Shown: positions 9,093 to 18,234 of the stretch, in pieces
How the letters are laid out: each line of letters starts with the position of its first letter
How positions within the stretch are numbered: the stretch's first letter is position 1
Assembly (NCBI GenBank): GCA_009776305.1
Contig: WRLY01000004.1
Location: forward strand, 62,001 to 126,000
Source: Oscillospiraceae bacterium
GTDB lineage: Bacteria; Bacillota; Clostridia; Oscillospirales; Ruminococcaceae
Direction: 5' to 3'
DNA: 64,000 nucleotides
Notes under the pieces: generated by a model
What the model was told of the DNA's origin: nothing
Seen by the model: only the letters and a program-made list of their open reading frames with translations
Databases searched by the model: none
Made by a program: the position numbers and the translations under genes

Positions 9093-9182
9093 TATCTTTT
9101 TGAGCAGATTAGCAAAATTCGTTAAATATCCACAAATAACGAATGGTTATTTTTGTTAAAACGCCTAACTTTTTACTTTATA

Positions 9183-9932
9183 TCAAGTGTCTTGTTCAGA
9201 CATACGCCGAATAATGTCGGTTATTTTGAGGCATTTTTCTCTTGTGAGAGGGGTTTGGGGCTTCAGATTATTAATAAATTTTATAAGTTCGTCTTTATTT
9301 GAAAAAGCGCGGTTGTTTTTACCGAGTTTAATATTCAGCTTTACATTTGGGTTAGAAAAAAACAGAACGTTTTCAACCCACGCCTCGACCCCGTGAGTTC
9401 TGAGCAAGCTTTTTATGATTCCGCGCTGGCGTTTAAGCTGAAAAACGGGGTTAAGCATTTTTTTCTTTGTTTTTTCAGAGAATCTTTTGTGCTGAAACCA
9501 AAAGTCGTGGCTTTCTTCCCCTGTGATTATGCCTGAATGGTTTTTCACCTCAATCAGCAGAATACCGCGCTCGCCTACAATCAGCATATCGGCTTCGGAG
9601 CGGTTATTTTTGTACCGCAAGGGCAGATTTATAAAAACAGAACATTCAAAACTGTCGGTGTTTCGATTTATACCCTTTATGATTTTGAAAAGTTTTTGCT
9701 CGCCCCTGTAGCCCGAAAGAAGAATTCTATAATGCCGCGACAAAAGCAGATAGGCGAAAATTATAAGCGTCAAAAGTGCCGCAAAGACGAAACCCGCCAA
9801 ATAATTTTCGCCGCCTATTTTCCAACGGTAAAAAATCAAAATAAGCACAGGCAGGGCAATGAGGGTTATCCGCGCCGCAGATATGATTATAAACGATTTA
9901 TAATAAGGGTTTTTGTTTTTATAAATACGCAT
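9183..9932 (-). CDS. NERD domain membrane protein
   Basis: A 249-residue protein starting MRIYKNKNPYYK (ATG 9932, ten nt after the ychF stop). Two transmembrane helices (about residues 15-38 and 45-65) anchor a cytoplasmic NERD (nuclease-related) domain. Its restriction-endonuclease-like core is visible: GYRGEQKLFKIIKGI, SEADMLIVGERGILLIEVKNHSG, with the D and ExK residues of the nuclease fold. The substrate is not known for this family. The longer track start overlaps ychF and lacks a ribosome site. Confidence 0.8.
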   Translation of the reverse strand: MRIYKNKNPYYKSFIIISAARITLIALPVLILIFYRWKIGGENYLAGFVFAALLTLIIFAYLLLSRHYRILLSGYRGEQKLFKIIKGINRNTDSFECSVFINLPLRYKNNRSEADMLIVGERGILLIEVKNHSGIITGEESHDFWFQHKRFSEKTKKKMLNPVFQLKRQRGIIKSLLRTHGVEAWVENVLFFSNPNVKLNIKLGKNNRAFSNKDELIKFINNLKPQTPLTREKCLKITDIIRRMSEQDT

Positions 9933-9942
9933 GGTTACTGCC

Positions 9943-11037
9943 CTATCGGTTAAAACGGAAGAATACAACGTCGCCGTCTTTAATTATGTATTCCTTGCCC
10001 TCGATTCTGACAAGCCCTTTTTCCTTCGCGGCGTTGACGCTCCCGCAAGCGTCAACATCGTCAAACGCCGCAACCTCGGCTTTTATAAAACCTTTTTCAA
10101 AATCGGTATGGATTTTCCCCGCCGCTCCGGGCGCTTTTGTACCCTGTTTAATTGTCCAAGCCCTTACTTCCTGTAGTCCGGCGGTTAAATATGAAATCAG
10201 ACCCAATAAAGAATAGCATTTTTTTATAACACGATTCAAGCCCGATTCGGCAATTCCAAGCTCGTCAAGGAAAAGCTTTCTGTCCTCCTCGTCCATTTCT
10301 GAAATTTCCGCCTCTATTTTGGCGCAGACGGGCAAAACCTCGCAATTTTCGCTTTCGGCGGCTTGTTTTACAAAATTGTAGTGCGGGTTATTTTCGTAAC
10401 CGTTTGAAAATTCATCTTCTTTCAGATTCGCGGCGTATATGACCGGTTTCGCCGAAAGGAGCGGTACATCTTTCAAAATCTCGCGCTCATAGTCGTCAAA
10501 ATCATAAGAACGCGCGGTTTTCCCCTGGCTCATATAGATGATTAATTTTTCTAAAAAATCGGCTTCTTTTTGAAACTCCTTACCGCCTTTAAGCATTTTT
10601 TTAGCCTTTTCAAGTCTGCGCTCTAAAATTTCCAAATCGGAAAAGATTAGCTCTAAATTAATAGTTTCAATATCGCGTTTTGCACTGACTTCACCATCGG
10701 AATGTATAATCATATCGTCCTCAAAACAGCGCACCACATGAATTACAGCGTCAACTTCACGAATATCTCCGAGGAATTTATTCCCCAGTCCCTCGCCCTT
10801 GGACGCGCCTTTTACAAGTCCCGCGATGTCCACAAACTCTAAGTGGGCAGGGGTAAATTTTTCGGGCTTGTAAATTTCCGCCAATCTGTCAAGGCGCGTG
10901 TCCGGAACGCTGACCACACCCACATTCGGTTCGATGGTGCAAAAAGGGTAATTCTCCGATGCCGCTCCGGCGTTTGTAAGAGCGTTGAAAAGCGTACTTT
11001 TGCCCACGTTGGGCAGACCTACCATACCTAATTTCAT
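9943..11037 (-). CDS. ychF: Redox-regulated ATPase YchF
   Basis: A 364-residue Obg-like P-loop protein that binds ribosomes and hydrolyses ATP rather than GTP. Start MKLGMVGLPNVGKSTLFNALT at 11037, with TTGGAG nine nt upstream; the ORF track begins 17 codons too early. The G4-equivalent reads NLKE rather than NKxD, the mark of the YchF ATPase. A C-terminal TGS domain (AWTIKQGTKAPGAAGKIHTDFEKGFIKAEV) is complete. Confidence 0.97.
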   Translation of the reverse strand: MKLGMVGLPNVGKSTLFNALTNAGAASENYPFCTIEPNVGVVSVPDTRLDRLAEIYKPEKFTPAHLEFVDIAGLVKGASKGEGLGNKFLGDIREVDAVIHVVRCFEDDMIIHSDGEVSAKRDIETINLELIFSDLEILERRLEKAKKMLKGGKEFQKEADFLEKLIIYMSQGKTARSYDFDDYEREILKDVPLLSAKPVIYAANLKEDEFSNGYENNPHYNFVKQAAESENCEVLPVCAKIEAEISEMDEEDRKLFLDELGIAESGLNRVIKKCYSLLGLISYLTAGLQEVRAWTIKQGTKAPGAAGKIHTDFEKGFIKAEVAAFDDVDACGSVNAAKEKGLVRIEGKEYIIKDGDVVFFRFNR

Positions 11038-11175
11038 TTTGCAATTCTCCAATTCTTTGTCATTTTTATCATTTTTTATGTACCGCAAGGGTCAGGGGTA
11101 TGTTTGGCGCAGTGCAGGGCTTTCGTCAGCTCACCTGATAATTTTTTTGATATTTCCGCATAGGCAGATTATAAG

Positions 11176-12051
11176 CTATCTGCCGTTGCCGCCCCTGATT
11201 TTCACGCGCAGTCTTTTCACCGCCGCCTTAACCCGCTCGTTTCTCAGCACCACGTTTATTTCCGCACCGAAAAACATTATATTCATGCAGATATAAAGCC
11301 ATAGCATTAGCAAAACAATCGCGGTCAGGCTTCCGTACAAATAGGAATAATTCGCGAAATTGCTTATGTAAAATGAATAAAGCGCTGAAAATCCGAGCCA
11401 GCCCACAGCGCTTATAATCGCGCCCGGAAATTCCCATAGCGAGTGGGTTTTGCGTCCCGGCGCGAAAGAATATAACGCCCAGAAAAACAGGACTAAAAGA
11501 CAAAAGCCCAAGACCCAACGAACCGACGTAAAAACCATAGGCGCGTTTTCAAGGGCGGGAAAGGTTTCAATCAGCCAGTCGGCAATAGTCCCCCCGAAAA
11601 CCAATATAGTCAAAGTTATAATCAGCGTCGCCATAAAAGTCAGCATGTAAAACATCATGACTAACCTTAATTGAATATAGCCGCGTTTTTCCTCCACACC
11701 GTAAATTACGTTAAGCCCCTTTATAACCGCGAAAAGCCCGCGCGAAGCCGACCAGAGCGCGGTAATTGTAGCCACGGATAAAACCGTACCTGTTGAGGCT
11801 TCAAAAATTTCCGCCATAACGGAGTTCACTAAGCTTGCAGCCTGTGGAGGGAGGAAATTCACCGAAAAATCCTTGAGCTGCTCTATTGAGAAAGGCAGAA
11901 AATTAATCAGCGAAAGAATCAGCATTGCCGTCGGAAAGAAGGCAATAATTATAAAGAAAGCCGCCTGCGCCGAGTAAACATCGACATTGTCCCGTTCTAT
12001 TTTTTCGACAATGTTTTTTATAAAAGAAATCATCGGGCGGAGTTTATTCAC
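11176..12051 (-). CDS. YihY/BrkB family inner membrane protein
   Basis: A 291-residue integral membrane protein with about six helices, once called RNase BN and now the YihY/UPF0761 family; function unclear, possibly transport. Family features: SAQAAFFIIIAFFPT near the start, LWSASRGLFAVIKGLN, and the late SLTAIVLLMLWLYICMNIMFFGAEIN. I choose GTG at 12051 because AAAGGAG lies seven nt upstream; the track uses a TTG further out. Its own consensus promoter is just upstream. Confidence 0.88.
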   Translation of the reverse strand: MNKLRPMISFIKNIVEKIERDNVDVYSAQAAFFIIIAFFPTAMLILSLINFLPFSIEQLKDFSVNFLPPQAASLVNSVMAEIFEASTGTVLSVATITALWSASRGLFAVIKGLNVIYGVEEKRGYIQLRLVMMFYMLTFMATLIITLTILVFGGTIADWLIETFPALENAPMVFTSVRWVLGFCLLVLFFWALYSFAPGRKTHSLWEFPGAIISAVGWLGFSALYSFYISNFANYSYLYGSLTAIVLLMLWLYICMNIMFFGAEINVVLRNERVKAAVKRLRVKIRGGNGR

Positions 12052-12087
12052 CTTTTTGCTCCTTTTCTGCAATAATGACTATACAAT

Positions 12088-12116
12088 ATTTTACCAACTA
12101 TTTTAAGTTTTGTCAA
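12088..12116 (-). promoter_or_regulatory. Sigma-A promoter of the yihY-like gene
   Basis: Minus strand TTGACA (12111-12116), 17-nt spacer, TAAAAT (12088-12093), about 37 nt before the GTG start. Confidence 0.8.
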
Positions 12117-12217
12117 TTTTTATATTTCTATTATTTACATTTGATTTTTTCATAAAAAATGCAGAAAATAAATAAAATTGTTATTGCGGCGAATCGCGTT
12201 CGCCCGAAGGAGCGCAA

Positions 12218-12934
12218 ATGATTCTGAAAATTATCTGGCTGTCACTGCTTTCGCTGACGGTTCTTTTCCTTATAGCAAAGTTGATTGGAAATAAGCAGAT
12301 TTCCCAGCTTAACGTTTACGACTACATTAACGGCATAACCATAGGCTCTATTGCCGCCGAAATGGCGACCAGCCTTAAAGACAACTGGATTGAGCCCCTT
12401 ACCGCCATGTTGGTCTACGGACTTGCGGCATTTCTTATTTCGGTGGTTTCAATGAAGTCTATAAAAGCCCGAAAACTTTTGTGGGGACGTCCTATTGTTT
12501 TATTTCAGGACGGTAAGCTTTATGAAAAAAATCTGTTTAAGGCAAAATTAGATATAACCGAGTTTGAGATGATGTGCCGCAACAGCGGATATTTTAACTT
12601 AGCCGATGTAGGAACCGCCATACTTGAAGCCAACGGTCAGCTTTCATTTATTCCCGTAGCGGCAAGACGACCCGCCACCCCCGAAGACCTTAATCTTTTC
12701 CCCAAACAAGACAAAATCACCGTAAATATCATTCTTGACGGCAAAATACTTGAAACTAATTTAAAATATATCGGAAAAAATAATATCTGGCTGCACGACA
12801 CCCTTCGTTCGCAAGGCTATGACAACGTGAAAAATATTTCACTCGCAACCTGTGACGGCAGTGGCGACGTCAGCGTTTACGCCAAAATATCCAAACAGCA
12901 AACCAAACAGGAAACCCACGATTTATTTGAGTAG
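12218..12934 (+). CDS. DUF421 (YetF) membrane protein
   Basis: A 238-residue DUF421 protein with three N-terminal helices (residues about 1-20, 38-52, 60-80) and a cytoplasmic alpha/beta part. Typical strings are IGNKQISQLNVYDYINGITIGSIAAE and the later ARKLLWGRPIVLFQDGKLYEKNL, DITEFEMMCRNSGYFNLADVGTAILEANG. The family is linked to spore and envelope biology in Bacillus, with no firm activity. ATG follows GAAGGAGCGCAA. Confidence 0.9.
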   Translation: MILKIIWLSLLSLTVLFLIAKLIGNKQISQLNVYDYINGITIGSIAAEMATSLKDNWIEPLTAMLVYGLAAFLISVVSMKSIKARKLLWGRPIVLFQDGKLYEKNLFKAKLDITEFEMMCRNSGYFNLADVGTAILEANGQLSFIPVAARRPATPEDLNLFPKQDKITVNIILDGKILETNLKYIGKNNIWLHDTLRSQGYDNVKNISLATCDGSGDVSVYAKISKQQTKQETHDLFE

Positions 12935-12951
12935 GATTGTTCCCGCAACGG

Positions 12952-12980
12952 TTGACAAATTACAAAAAATTGTATAAAAT
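12952..12980 (+). promoter_or_regulatory. Sigma-A promoter of the kinase-like gene
   Basis: TTGACA (12952-12957), 17-nt spacer, TAAAAT (12975-12980), about 75 nt upstream of the ATG at 13057. Confidence 0.8.
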
Positions 12981-13056
12981 ATAATTATAGGGACGATTCA
13001 TTCGTCTGCCGTTTTACAACTATAGTCGTTTAAAAATCAGCCGAAAGGAAAAAAAT

Positions 13057-13638
13057 ATGAATTATACAGTTGTGATTAATCGTGAATACGGCTCAGGAGG
13101 ACGGTTAATAGGAAGACTTTTAGCCGAAAAGTTAAACATTCCTTGTTACGATAATGATTTAATTAAACTTACCGCCAAGCAAAGCGGCTTTTCTGAGGAT
13201 TATATCAAGGAAGCGATGGAAAAGAAGACCGCCAGTCTGCTTTACAGCCTTTATATGACCAGCCTTCCGATTGCAGACCAGATTTTCTTAGCGCAGTCGC
13301 AGGTTATCACCGACCTTGCCCAAAAGGAATCCTGCGTGATTGTGGGAGGTTGCGCCGATTATGTCCTAAAGGAAAAAAAGGATTTAATTAAGGTATTTAT
13401 CCATGCTCCTTTTGAGAAAAGGTTGCAACGCGTGCGCGAGGAATACAAAGAACCCGCCGAGGATTATAAGAGCTATGTAACGCGAATGGACAAAAAGCGC
13501 GTTACATACTATAATTATTTTACCCAATATAAGTGGGGGAACGCCCGCGATTATAACATTGCCCTTGACAGTTCCGCCGGTATCAACGTCTGCGTTGATG
13601 TAATCTGTGAATATGTCAGGAAATATTTAGAATTTTAA
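13057..13638 (+). CDS. Cytidylate kinase-like family protein
   Basis: A 193-residue P-loop kinase of the cytidylate kinase-like family, common in Clostridia and distinct from housekeeping Cmk. The P-loop region reads NREYGSGGRLIGRLLAEKL, followed by PCYDNDLI, and an arginine-rich lid (RLQRVREEYKEP ... RMDKKRVTYYNYF). The true substrate is unknown. The last 23 nt overlap the convergent thioredoxin-like gene. Confidence 0.85.
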   Translation: MNYTVVINREYGSGGRLIGRLLAEKLNIPCYDNDLIKLTAKQSGFSEDYIKEAMEKKTASLLYSLYMTSLPIADQIFLAQSQVITDLAQKESCVIVGGCADYVLKEKKDLIKVFIHAPFEKRLQRVREEYKEPAEDYKSYVTRMDKKRVTYYNYFTQYKWGNARDYNIALDSSAGINVCVDVICEYVRKYLEF

Positions 13639-13957
13639 GAAAGCCGTCTTTGCCGGGGTTGCCTATGATTCGCTCACAAACTTTTCCGTTATTTATTAAC
13701 AAAGTCGCGGGTAAAAACCTCACGTTGTATTTTTGGGCTAATTTATGTTTATGAGTTTTTGGCTTTTCTGATTCTGATTGAAGTTCTATTACGCCGACCT
13801 TTATTTTGCCGTTCAGCTCATCGCTTAAAGAATCAGCCGTTTGACGCATCAAAACCGAAGAAACGCCGCAATCTGCCCAAAAGCTTAACAGCACGGGTGT
13901 TTTGCAGCGTTTTATTTCTTTTTTGAAGTTTTTTTCGGTGACGGCAAAAGCGGGCAA
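13616..13957 (-). CDS. Thioredoxin-fold protein with monothiol CxxS site
   Basis: A 113-residue thioredoxin-like protein. The core matches thioredoxin (VLLSFWAD near the active site; cis-Pro loop VRFLPATLLINNGK), but the usual WCGPC reads CGVS and the tryptophan just before the first cysteine is missing. Only one redox cysteine remains, so classic dithiol reductase activity is unlikely. Start: TTG at 13957 with AAGGAG seven nt upstream; the track TTG at 14014 has no such site. It follows iscU-iscS on the same strand, so it may serve Fe-S assembly or sulfur transfer (inference). Confidence 0.75.
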   Translation of the reverse strand: MPAFAVTEKNFKKEIKRCKTPVLLSFWADCGVSSVLMRQTADSLSDELNGKIKVGVIELQSESEKPKTHKHKLAQKYNVRFLPATLLINNGKVCERIIGNPGKDGFLKILNIS

Positions 13958-14049
13958 TGGGTTTCTCCTTATAGCGGACAAAGATTTTAATTTTATTTTT
14001 AACCTATTTACCAAAATTATACATTAATTTCCCTAAAGGTCTGTTAAAG

Positions 14050-14478
14050 TCAATTACATTGCCCGTCGCAGTGGTCTTCAATCTCGCCGACTATCGGCAC
14101 GGGGTCAACGCCCTGCCGCTTATAATAATCAGCGATTGCAGACTTTACCGCCTGTTCCGCCAAAACCGAACAGTGAACCTTTGCGGCGGGGAGCCCGTCT
14201 AACGCCTCTACAACGGCTTTGTTGGTTAATTTTAGAGCCTGGTCTATTGACTTGCCTTTTATCATTTCGGTGGCGATTGAAGAGGTAGCGATAGCCGCGC
14301 CGCAACCGAAAGTCTTAAATTTTACGTCTTCAATTATGTTATTTTGTATTTTAAGATACATTTTCATAATATCGCCGCATTTTTCGTTACCGACCTCGCC
14401 TATACCGTCGGCGTTTTCTATTTCGCCGACATTAAGTGGGTTGGCGAAATTTTCAAGTACTTTTTCGGAATAAATCAT
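14050..14478 (-). CDS. iscU: Iron-sulfur cluster scaffold IscU/NifU-like
   Basis: A 142-residue Fe-S scaffold on which sulfur from IscS and iron are assembled. The three ligand cysteines are visible in EKCGD, FKTFGCGAA and KVHCSVLAE, with the Asp of CGD conserved. The C-terminus carries an extra Cys pair (DHCDGQCN), as in clostridial NifU-like proteins. About 30 nt downstream of iscS, in the same unit. Confidence 0.95.
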   Translation of the reverse strand: MIYSEKVLENFANPLNVGEIENADGIGEVGNEKCGDIMKMYLKIQNNIIEDVKFKTFGCGAAIATSSIATEMIKGKSIDQALKLTNKAVVEALDGLPAAKVHCSVLAEQAVKSAIADYYKRQGVDPVPIVGEIEDHCDGQCN

Positions 14479-14509
14479 TTTTATTTTCCTTTCCTGCGGG
14501 TATTTGCAA

Positions 14510-15697
14510 TCATGAATTTTTTATAATATTTTCCCATAAGGGCGACATTTTGCGTAATTTATCGACTACACCCGGCAAAACCTCTAAAAACCTGTCAATT
14601 TCAGCTTCCGTAGTATATTCGGACATGGAAATTCTAAGCGAGCCATGGGCGATTTCGTGGGGCAGACCAAGGGATAAAAGCACATGCGACGGGTCGAGAG
14701 AACCTGACGTACACGCCGAGCCGCTTGAACAACAAATACCCGCTAAGTCAAGCTGTAAAAGCAACGCTTCCCCCTCCACCCCCTCAAACGAGAAGTTTAA
14801 ACAGCAGGGAACTCGCCTTTCTAATTCGCCGTTAAGGTGAACCCGCTCCATTTTCATAATTTCGCGGTATATTTTATCGCGCAAAGGCATAAGGCGGGCG
14901 TGTTTTTCCTCCATGCCGCCGACCGCACGGCATACGCCCTCGGCTAAACCGACAATTCCCGCTATGTTTTCAGTACCGGCACGAAGACCGCTTTCCTGCG
15001 CTCCGCCCTCGATAAAGGGCGAAATACGGATTCTTTTGTTGACGTAAAGTATACCTACGCCTTTCATGGCATGGATTTTATGCCCCGAAAGGGTGAGAAA
15101 ATCAGCGTTTATGGCTTTTACGTCTACCGGGACGCTTCCAATAGCCTGTACCGCGTCGGTATGAAATAAAATCCCCCGCGAACGGCAAATACCGCCTATT
15201 TCTGTAACCGGCTGAATGGTTCCGATTTCGTTGTTTACATACATAATGGTGACTAACCCCGTGTCGGGGCGGATTGCTTTCTCTAAGTCAGAAATTTCCA
15301 CAACACCGTTTTTGTAGACCGGCAGATAGGTTATTTCAAAACCCGACTTTTCTAAAGATTCAAGCACGTTCAAAACCGCGTGATGTTCAAACACAGAAGA
15401 GATTATGTGCCGTTTGCCCTGTTTTTCCATTAAATGTTTTGCGCCCTTAATAGCCCAGTTATCGCTTTCACTGCCGCCGCTTGTGAAATAAACCTCACGC
15501 GGGTCTGCACCGATTGCCTCGGCTATACGCGCACGGGAATTTTCAAGCGCCGCCGCGCTTTTTCTGCCTAAGGAATAAAGGGACGAGGCGTTGCCGTATA
15601 GCTCGTCCAGGTAAGGCTCCATAGCCTCCCGCACAGCGGGACTCAGCTTAGTTGTCGCGGCGTTATCTAAGTAAATTATGTTATTAATGTCTTTCAA
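14510..15697 (-). CDS. iscS: Cysteine desulfurase
   Basis: A 395-residue PLP enzyme that releases sulfane sulfur from cysteine to the IscU scaffold. Visible: IYLDNAATT, TSGGSESDNWAIKG, the PLP lysine in SGHKIHAMKG, and the active-cysteine loop SSGSACTSG. I place the start at TTG 15697 (LKDINNIIYLDNAATT); GTG 15706 is possible and neither has a strong ribosome site. First gene of iscS-iscU-(thioredoxin-like), behind a promoter overlapped by an IscR-like box. Confidence 0.96.
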   Translation of the reverse strand: MKDINNIIYLDNAATTKLSPAVREAMEPYLDELYGNASSLYSLGRKSAAALENSRARIAEAIGADPREVYFTSGGSESDNWAIKGAKHLMEKQGKRHIISSVFEHHAVLNVLESLEKSGFEITYLPVYKNGVVEISDLEKAIRPDTGLVTIMYVNNEIGTIQPVTEIGGICRSRGILFHTDAVQAIGSVPVDVKAINADFLTLSGHKIHAMKGVGILYVNKRIRISPFIEGGAQESGLRAGTENIAGIVGLAEGVCRAVGGMEEKHARLMPLRDKIYREIMKMERVHLNGELERRVPCCLNFSFEGVEGEALLLQLDLAGICCSSGSACTSGSLDPSHVLLSLGLPHEIAHGSLRISMSEYTTEAEIDRFLEVLPGVVDKLRKMSPLWENIIKNS

Positions 15698-15725
15698 AAT
15701 TATCACAGCTTTCTTTATAATATTT

Positions 15726-15777
15726 ATACTAAAATAGTCTACTTTTATATTATATACCATTTTAGTACAAATATCAA
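15726..15777 (-). promoter_or_regulatory. iscS promoter with IscR-like operator
   Basis: Minus strand TTGATA (15772-15777), 17-nt spacer, TATAAT (15749-15754). Immediately downstream, at the expected transcription start, lies ACTAAAATAGTC (15728-15739 on plus), close to the GACTAAAATAGTC core bound by Rrf2-family IscR. A repressor there would block initiation. No iscR gene is in this window. Confidence 0.65.
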
Positions 15778-15843
15778 GTATAAAAAATGAAATTTTTACG
15801 AAAAATATATGGACGCTTTGTACGGCGCCGAAACTCCTGCATA

Positions 15844-16680
15844 TCAGGCAAACCTAAGCGACGCGTCAAACTCTCCCGCGCCGTAGGTCAAAGCTCCTAT
15901 GCTGATTATGTCAACCCCTGTCAGCGCAACTTGGCGCAGGTTTTCGAGGGTGATGTTCCCGCTTGCCTCAAGTAATGCACGGCTGCTGGTGATTTTTACG
16001 GCTTTTTTCATGTCATCTGTACTCATATTGTCAAGCATAATTATTTTGAGTCCGGCTTCAAGCGCCTCGTTCAACTCTTCAAAATTCCTGACTTCTGCCT
16101 CTATAGTCGCTGTGTGTCCGATTTTAGAACGAAGAATTTCCACGGCTTTTGTAATTCCCCCGCAAGCGTCTATATGATTATTTTTGAGCATTGCCGCGTC
16201 CGAAAGATTAAAACGATGATTAAAACCACCGCCGCAAACCACCGAATATTTCTGCAAAGCGCGAAGTCCGGGTAAGGTCTTACGGGTGTCGGTAATCCGC
16301 GCCCCGGTATCTTTTATTTCTTCAACACACCTGCCGGTATAGGTTGCAATTCCGCTCGCATGTCGCAAAAAATTCAAAGCTGTCCGCTCGGCTTTGAGAA
16401 GTGACGCGGTATTACCGTAAAATTCGGCTATAATGTCGTCTTTTTTTATTCTTTCGCCGTCCCTGAAATGCTTTTTAATTTGGACAGAACGATCTGAAAG
16501 CTCCATAACGCGACAGGCTATATCAAGCCCCGCCAAAATCCCTTCTGCTTTCGAGAGAAAAAATGCGTTGGAAACGCTGTTCTCGGCTATTAATAAATCT
16601 GTGGTTATGTCGATATAATTAATGTCTTCTTTAAGGGCGGTTTTGATTATGTCGTCAATGTAGAATTGGGGCAGGTTCAT
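15844..16680 (-). CDS. nadC: Quinolinate phosphoribosyltransferase
   Basis: A 278-residue NadC, which makes nicotinate mononucleotide from quinolinate and PRPP in de novo NAD synthesis. Signatures: ERTALNFLRHASGIAT, DTRKTLPGLRALQKY, GGGFNHR, MLKNNHI, IEAEV, IMLDNM, LEASGNI and ISIGALT. The start overlaps the nadB stop by four bases (ATGA), so the pair is translationally coupled. No nadA is adjacent. Confidence 0.97.
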   Translation of the reverse strand: MNLPQFYIDDIIKTALKEDINYIDITTDLLIAENSVSNAFFLSKAEGILAGLDIACRVMELSDRSVQIKKHFRDGERIKKDDIIAEFYGNTASLLKAERTALNFLRHASGIATYTGRCVEEIKDTGARITDTRKTLPGLRALQKYSVVCGGGFNHRFNLSDAAMLKNNHIDACGGITKAVEILRSKIGHTATIEAEVRNFEELNEALEAGLKIIMLDNMSTDDMKKAVKITSSRALLEASGNITLENLRQVALTGVDIISIGALTYGAGEFDASLRFA

Positions 16681-18182
16681 TTTGATTCCCTTTCATTTAG
16701 TTCTGTCAATATTATAAACGCCACCGCCGCCAGCGCTCTTGTTTCTACAAGCTCCGGTGTTAAGGCGTAATCCCCCGTCTCCAAGTCCCGCCTGATTTCT
16801 TCAATCCGCGCCAGTCCTTTTTTCACTTCCTCATAATCGGGGTAGACAAAATACGCCCTTTGCATAATTCCGCGTATTTCGCGGCGGATTCCTTCGGGTT
16901 TAGACGCGCCTTGCGGCGTATCGGGTTTACCTTGCGGTACGGCAGGTTTAGGCAAATCGTTTGTTTTAAAAGGGGGGCAAATATCGTTTCCAACAGCTTG
17001 CCGATTTATATCTTCGGCAACGCGGCGGGAGAAAACAAGCGCTTCAAGCAATGAATTCCCCGCAAGCCTGTTCGCGCCGTGAACCCCCGTTGTGGAACAT
17101 TCCCCCGAGGCGTATAAGCCCTCAACCGAAGTCTTCCCGAAATCATCAACCTCGATTCCCCCCATAAGATAATGCTGACACGGATAAATCGGCACCGGCT
17201 CTTTGGTAAGATTAAACCCGAAATCTAAAACGCGGGAATAAATCATCGGAAAACGTTCTTTTATATACTCTCCGTTCACGTGGGAAATATCAAGGAAAAA
17301 TTCATCACTTCCGGTTTCTTTTTGCTCGGCTAAAATGCACCTTGAAACCACGTCGCGGGGGGCAAGCTCCATGCGTTCGGGTTCATATTTTTGCATAAAC
17401 CGCTCTTTTTTGCAGTTTAATAAATACGCGCCGTCTCCCCTTACCGCCTCCGAAATAAGGAAACATTCGCGGCTTTTTTGGTCGGCGAAAGCCGTAGGAT
17501 GGAATTGTATATAGCTTAAATCCTTGATTTTCGCCCCCATTTTATGAGCAAAATAAATTCCGTCCCCGGTAGAAGTCGCTCCGTTTGTGGTAAAATCGTA
17601 AACTCTTCCAACGCCACCTGTTGCAAGCAGGCAGGTTTTTGAGGTATAATATTCATATACGCCGTTATGAAAAACCTGTGCCGAAAAATTTTCACCGTCT
17701 TTTTTCAAATCCAGCAAATGAGCGTTTTCAAGAAGCGTAACATTTGAAAGTCGCCGAACCCGCTCTGCTAAAGCGCTCACGATTTCATGCCCTGTGCTGT
17801 CCTTATAATGCGCTACCCTGTTGCGGGAATGTCCCCCTTCAAGCGCAAGGTCAAGACTGCCATCGTCGTTTTTGTCGAAACCGACCCCGAGCCTTAAAAG
17901 ATTTTCAATTTCAAAGGGTCCCTGTTCGATTAAGACCCACACATTAGGTAAATAATTTTTACTGCCGCCCGCTGTAAGCGTATCTTTTATGTGCAGTTCA
18001 AAGCTGTCGCCCTCTTTGTCAATCACTGCGGCAACCCCGCCCTGCGCCATTGCGGAATTGCATACAAAAATCTCGCGCTTTGAAAGCATAAGCACCCGAA
18101 AACGCGAATCAAGGCAGAGTGCGGCGTAAAGCCCCGCAATACCCGCCCCCGCTATTATGACGTCGTAATTTTTATAATTCAT
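16677..18182 (-). CDS. nadB: L-aspartate oxidase
   Basis: A 501-residue flavoenzyme oxidising L-aspartate to iminoaspartate, which NadA then condenses to quinolinate. FAD site AGAGIAGLYAAL at the N-terminus, MAQGGVAAV, EGGHSRNRV, the catalytic-region HYLMGGIEVDDFG and GLYASGECSTTGVHGANRLAGNSLLEALV. A proline-rich linker (KPAVPQGKPDTPQGASKPEG) separates the catalytic part from the helical C-terminus. A 52-nt divergent gap separates it from hflX. Confidence 0.96.
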   Translation of the reverse strand: MNYKNYDVIIAGAGIAGLYAALCLDSRFRVLMLSKREIFVCNSAMAQGGVAAVIDKEGDSFELHIKDTLTAGGSKNYLPNVWVLIEQGPFEIENLLRLGVGFDKNDDGSLDLALEGGHSRNRVAHYKDSTGHEIVSALAERVRRLSNVTLLENAHLLDLKKDGENFSAQVFHNGVYEYYTSKTCLLATGGVGRVYDFTTNGATSTGDGIYFAHKMGAKIKDLSYIQFHPTAFADQKSRECFLISEAVRGDGAYLLNCKKERFMQKYEPERMELAPRDVVSRCILAEQKETGSDEFFLDISHVNGEYIKERFPMIYSRVLDFGFNLTKEPVPIYPCQHYLMGGIEVDDFGKTSVEGLYASGECSTTGVHGANRLAGNSLLEALVFSRRVAEDINRQAVGNDICPPFKTNDLPKPAVPQGKPDTPQGASKPEGIRREIRGIMQRAYFVYPDYEEVKKGLARIEEIRRDLETGDYALTPELVETRALAAVAFIILTELNERESK

Positions 18183-18234
18183 GAATTTTATTTTACCTTT
18201 GCGATTAATATATTAAATAAAGGACGTAATTTAT

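Larger units (their letters stand above)
8833..9182. other. 350-nt intergenic region with a promoter-terminator unit
   Basis: No convincing protein gene. It contains the minus-strand consensus promoter at 9064-9092, a hairpin with a T run at 8944-8974, and a lone TATAAT at 8855-8860 that probably serves the downstream small exported protein. The plus strand has two ACAACTAAA direct repeats near 9017-9040 but no credible ORF. Confidence 0.6.
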
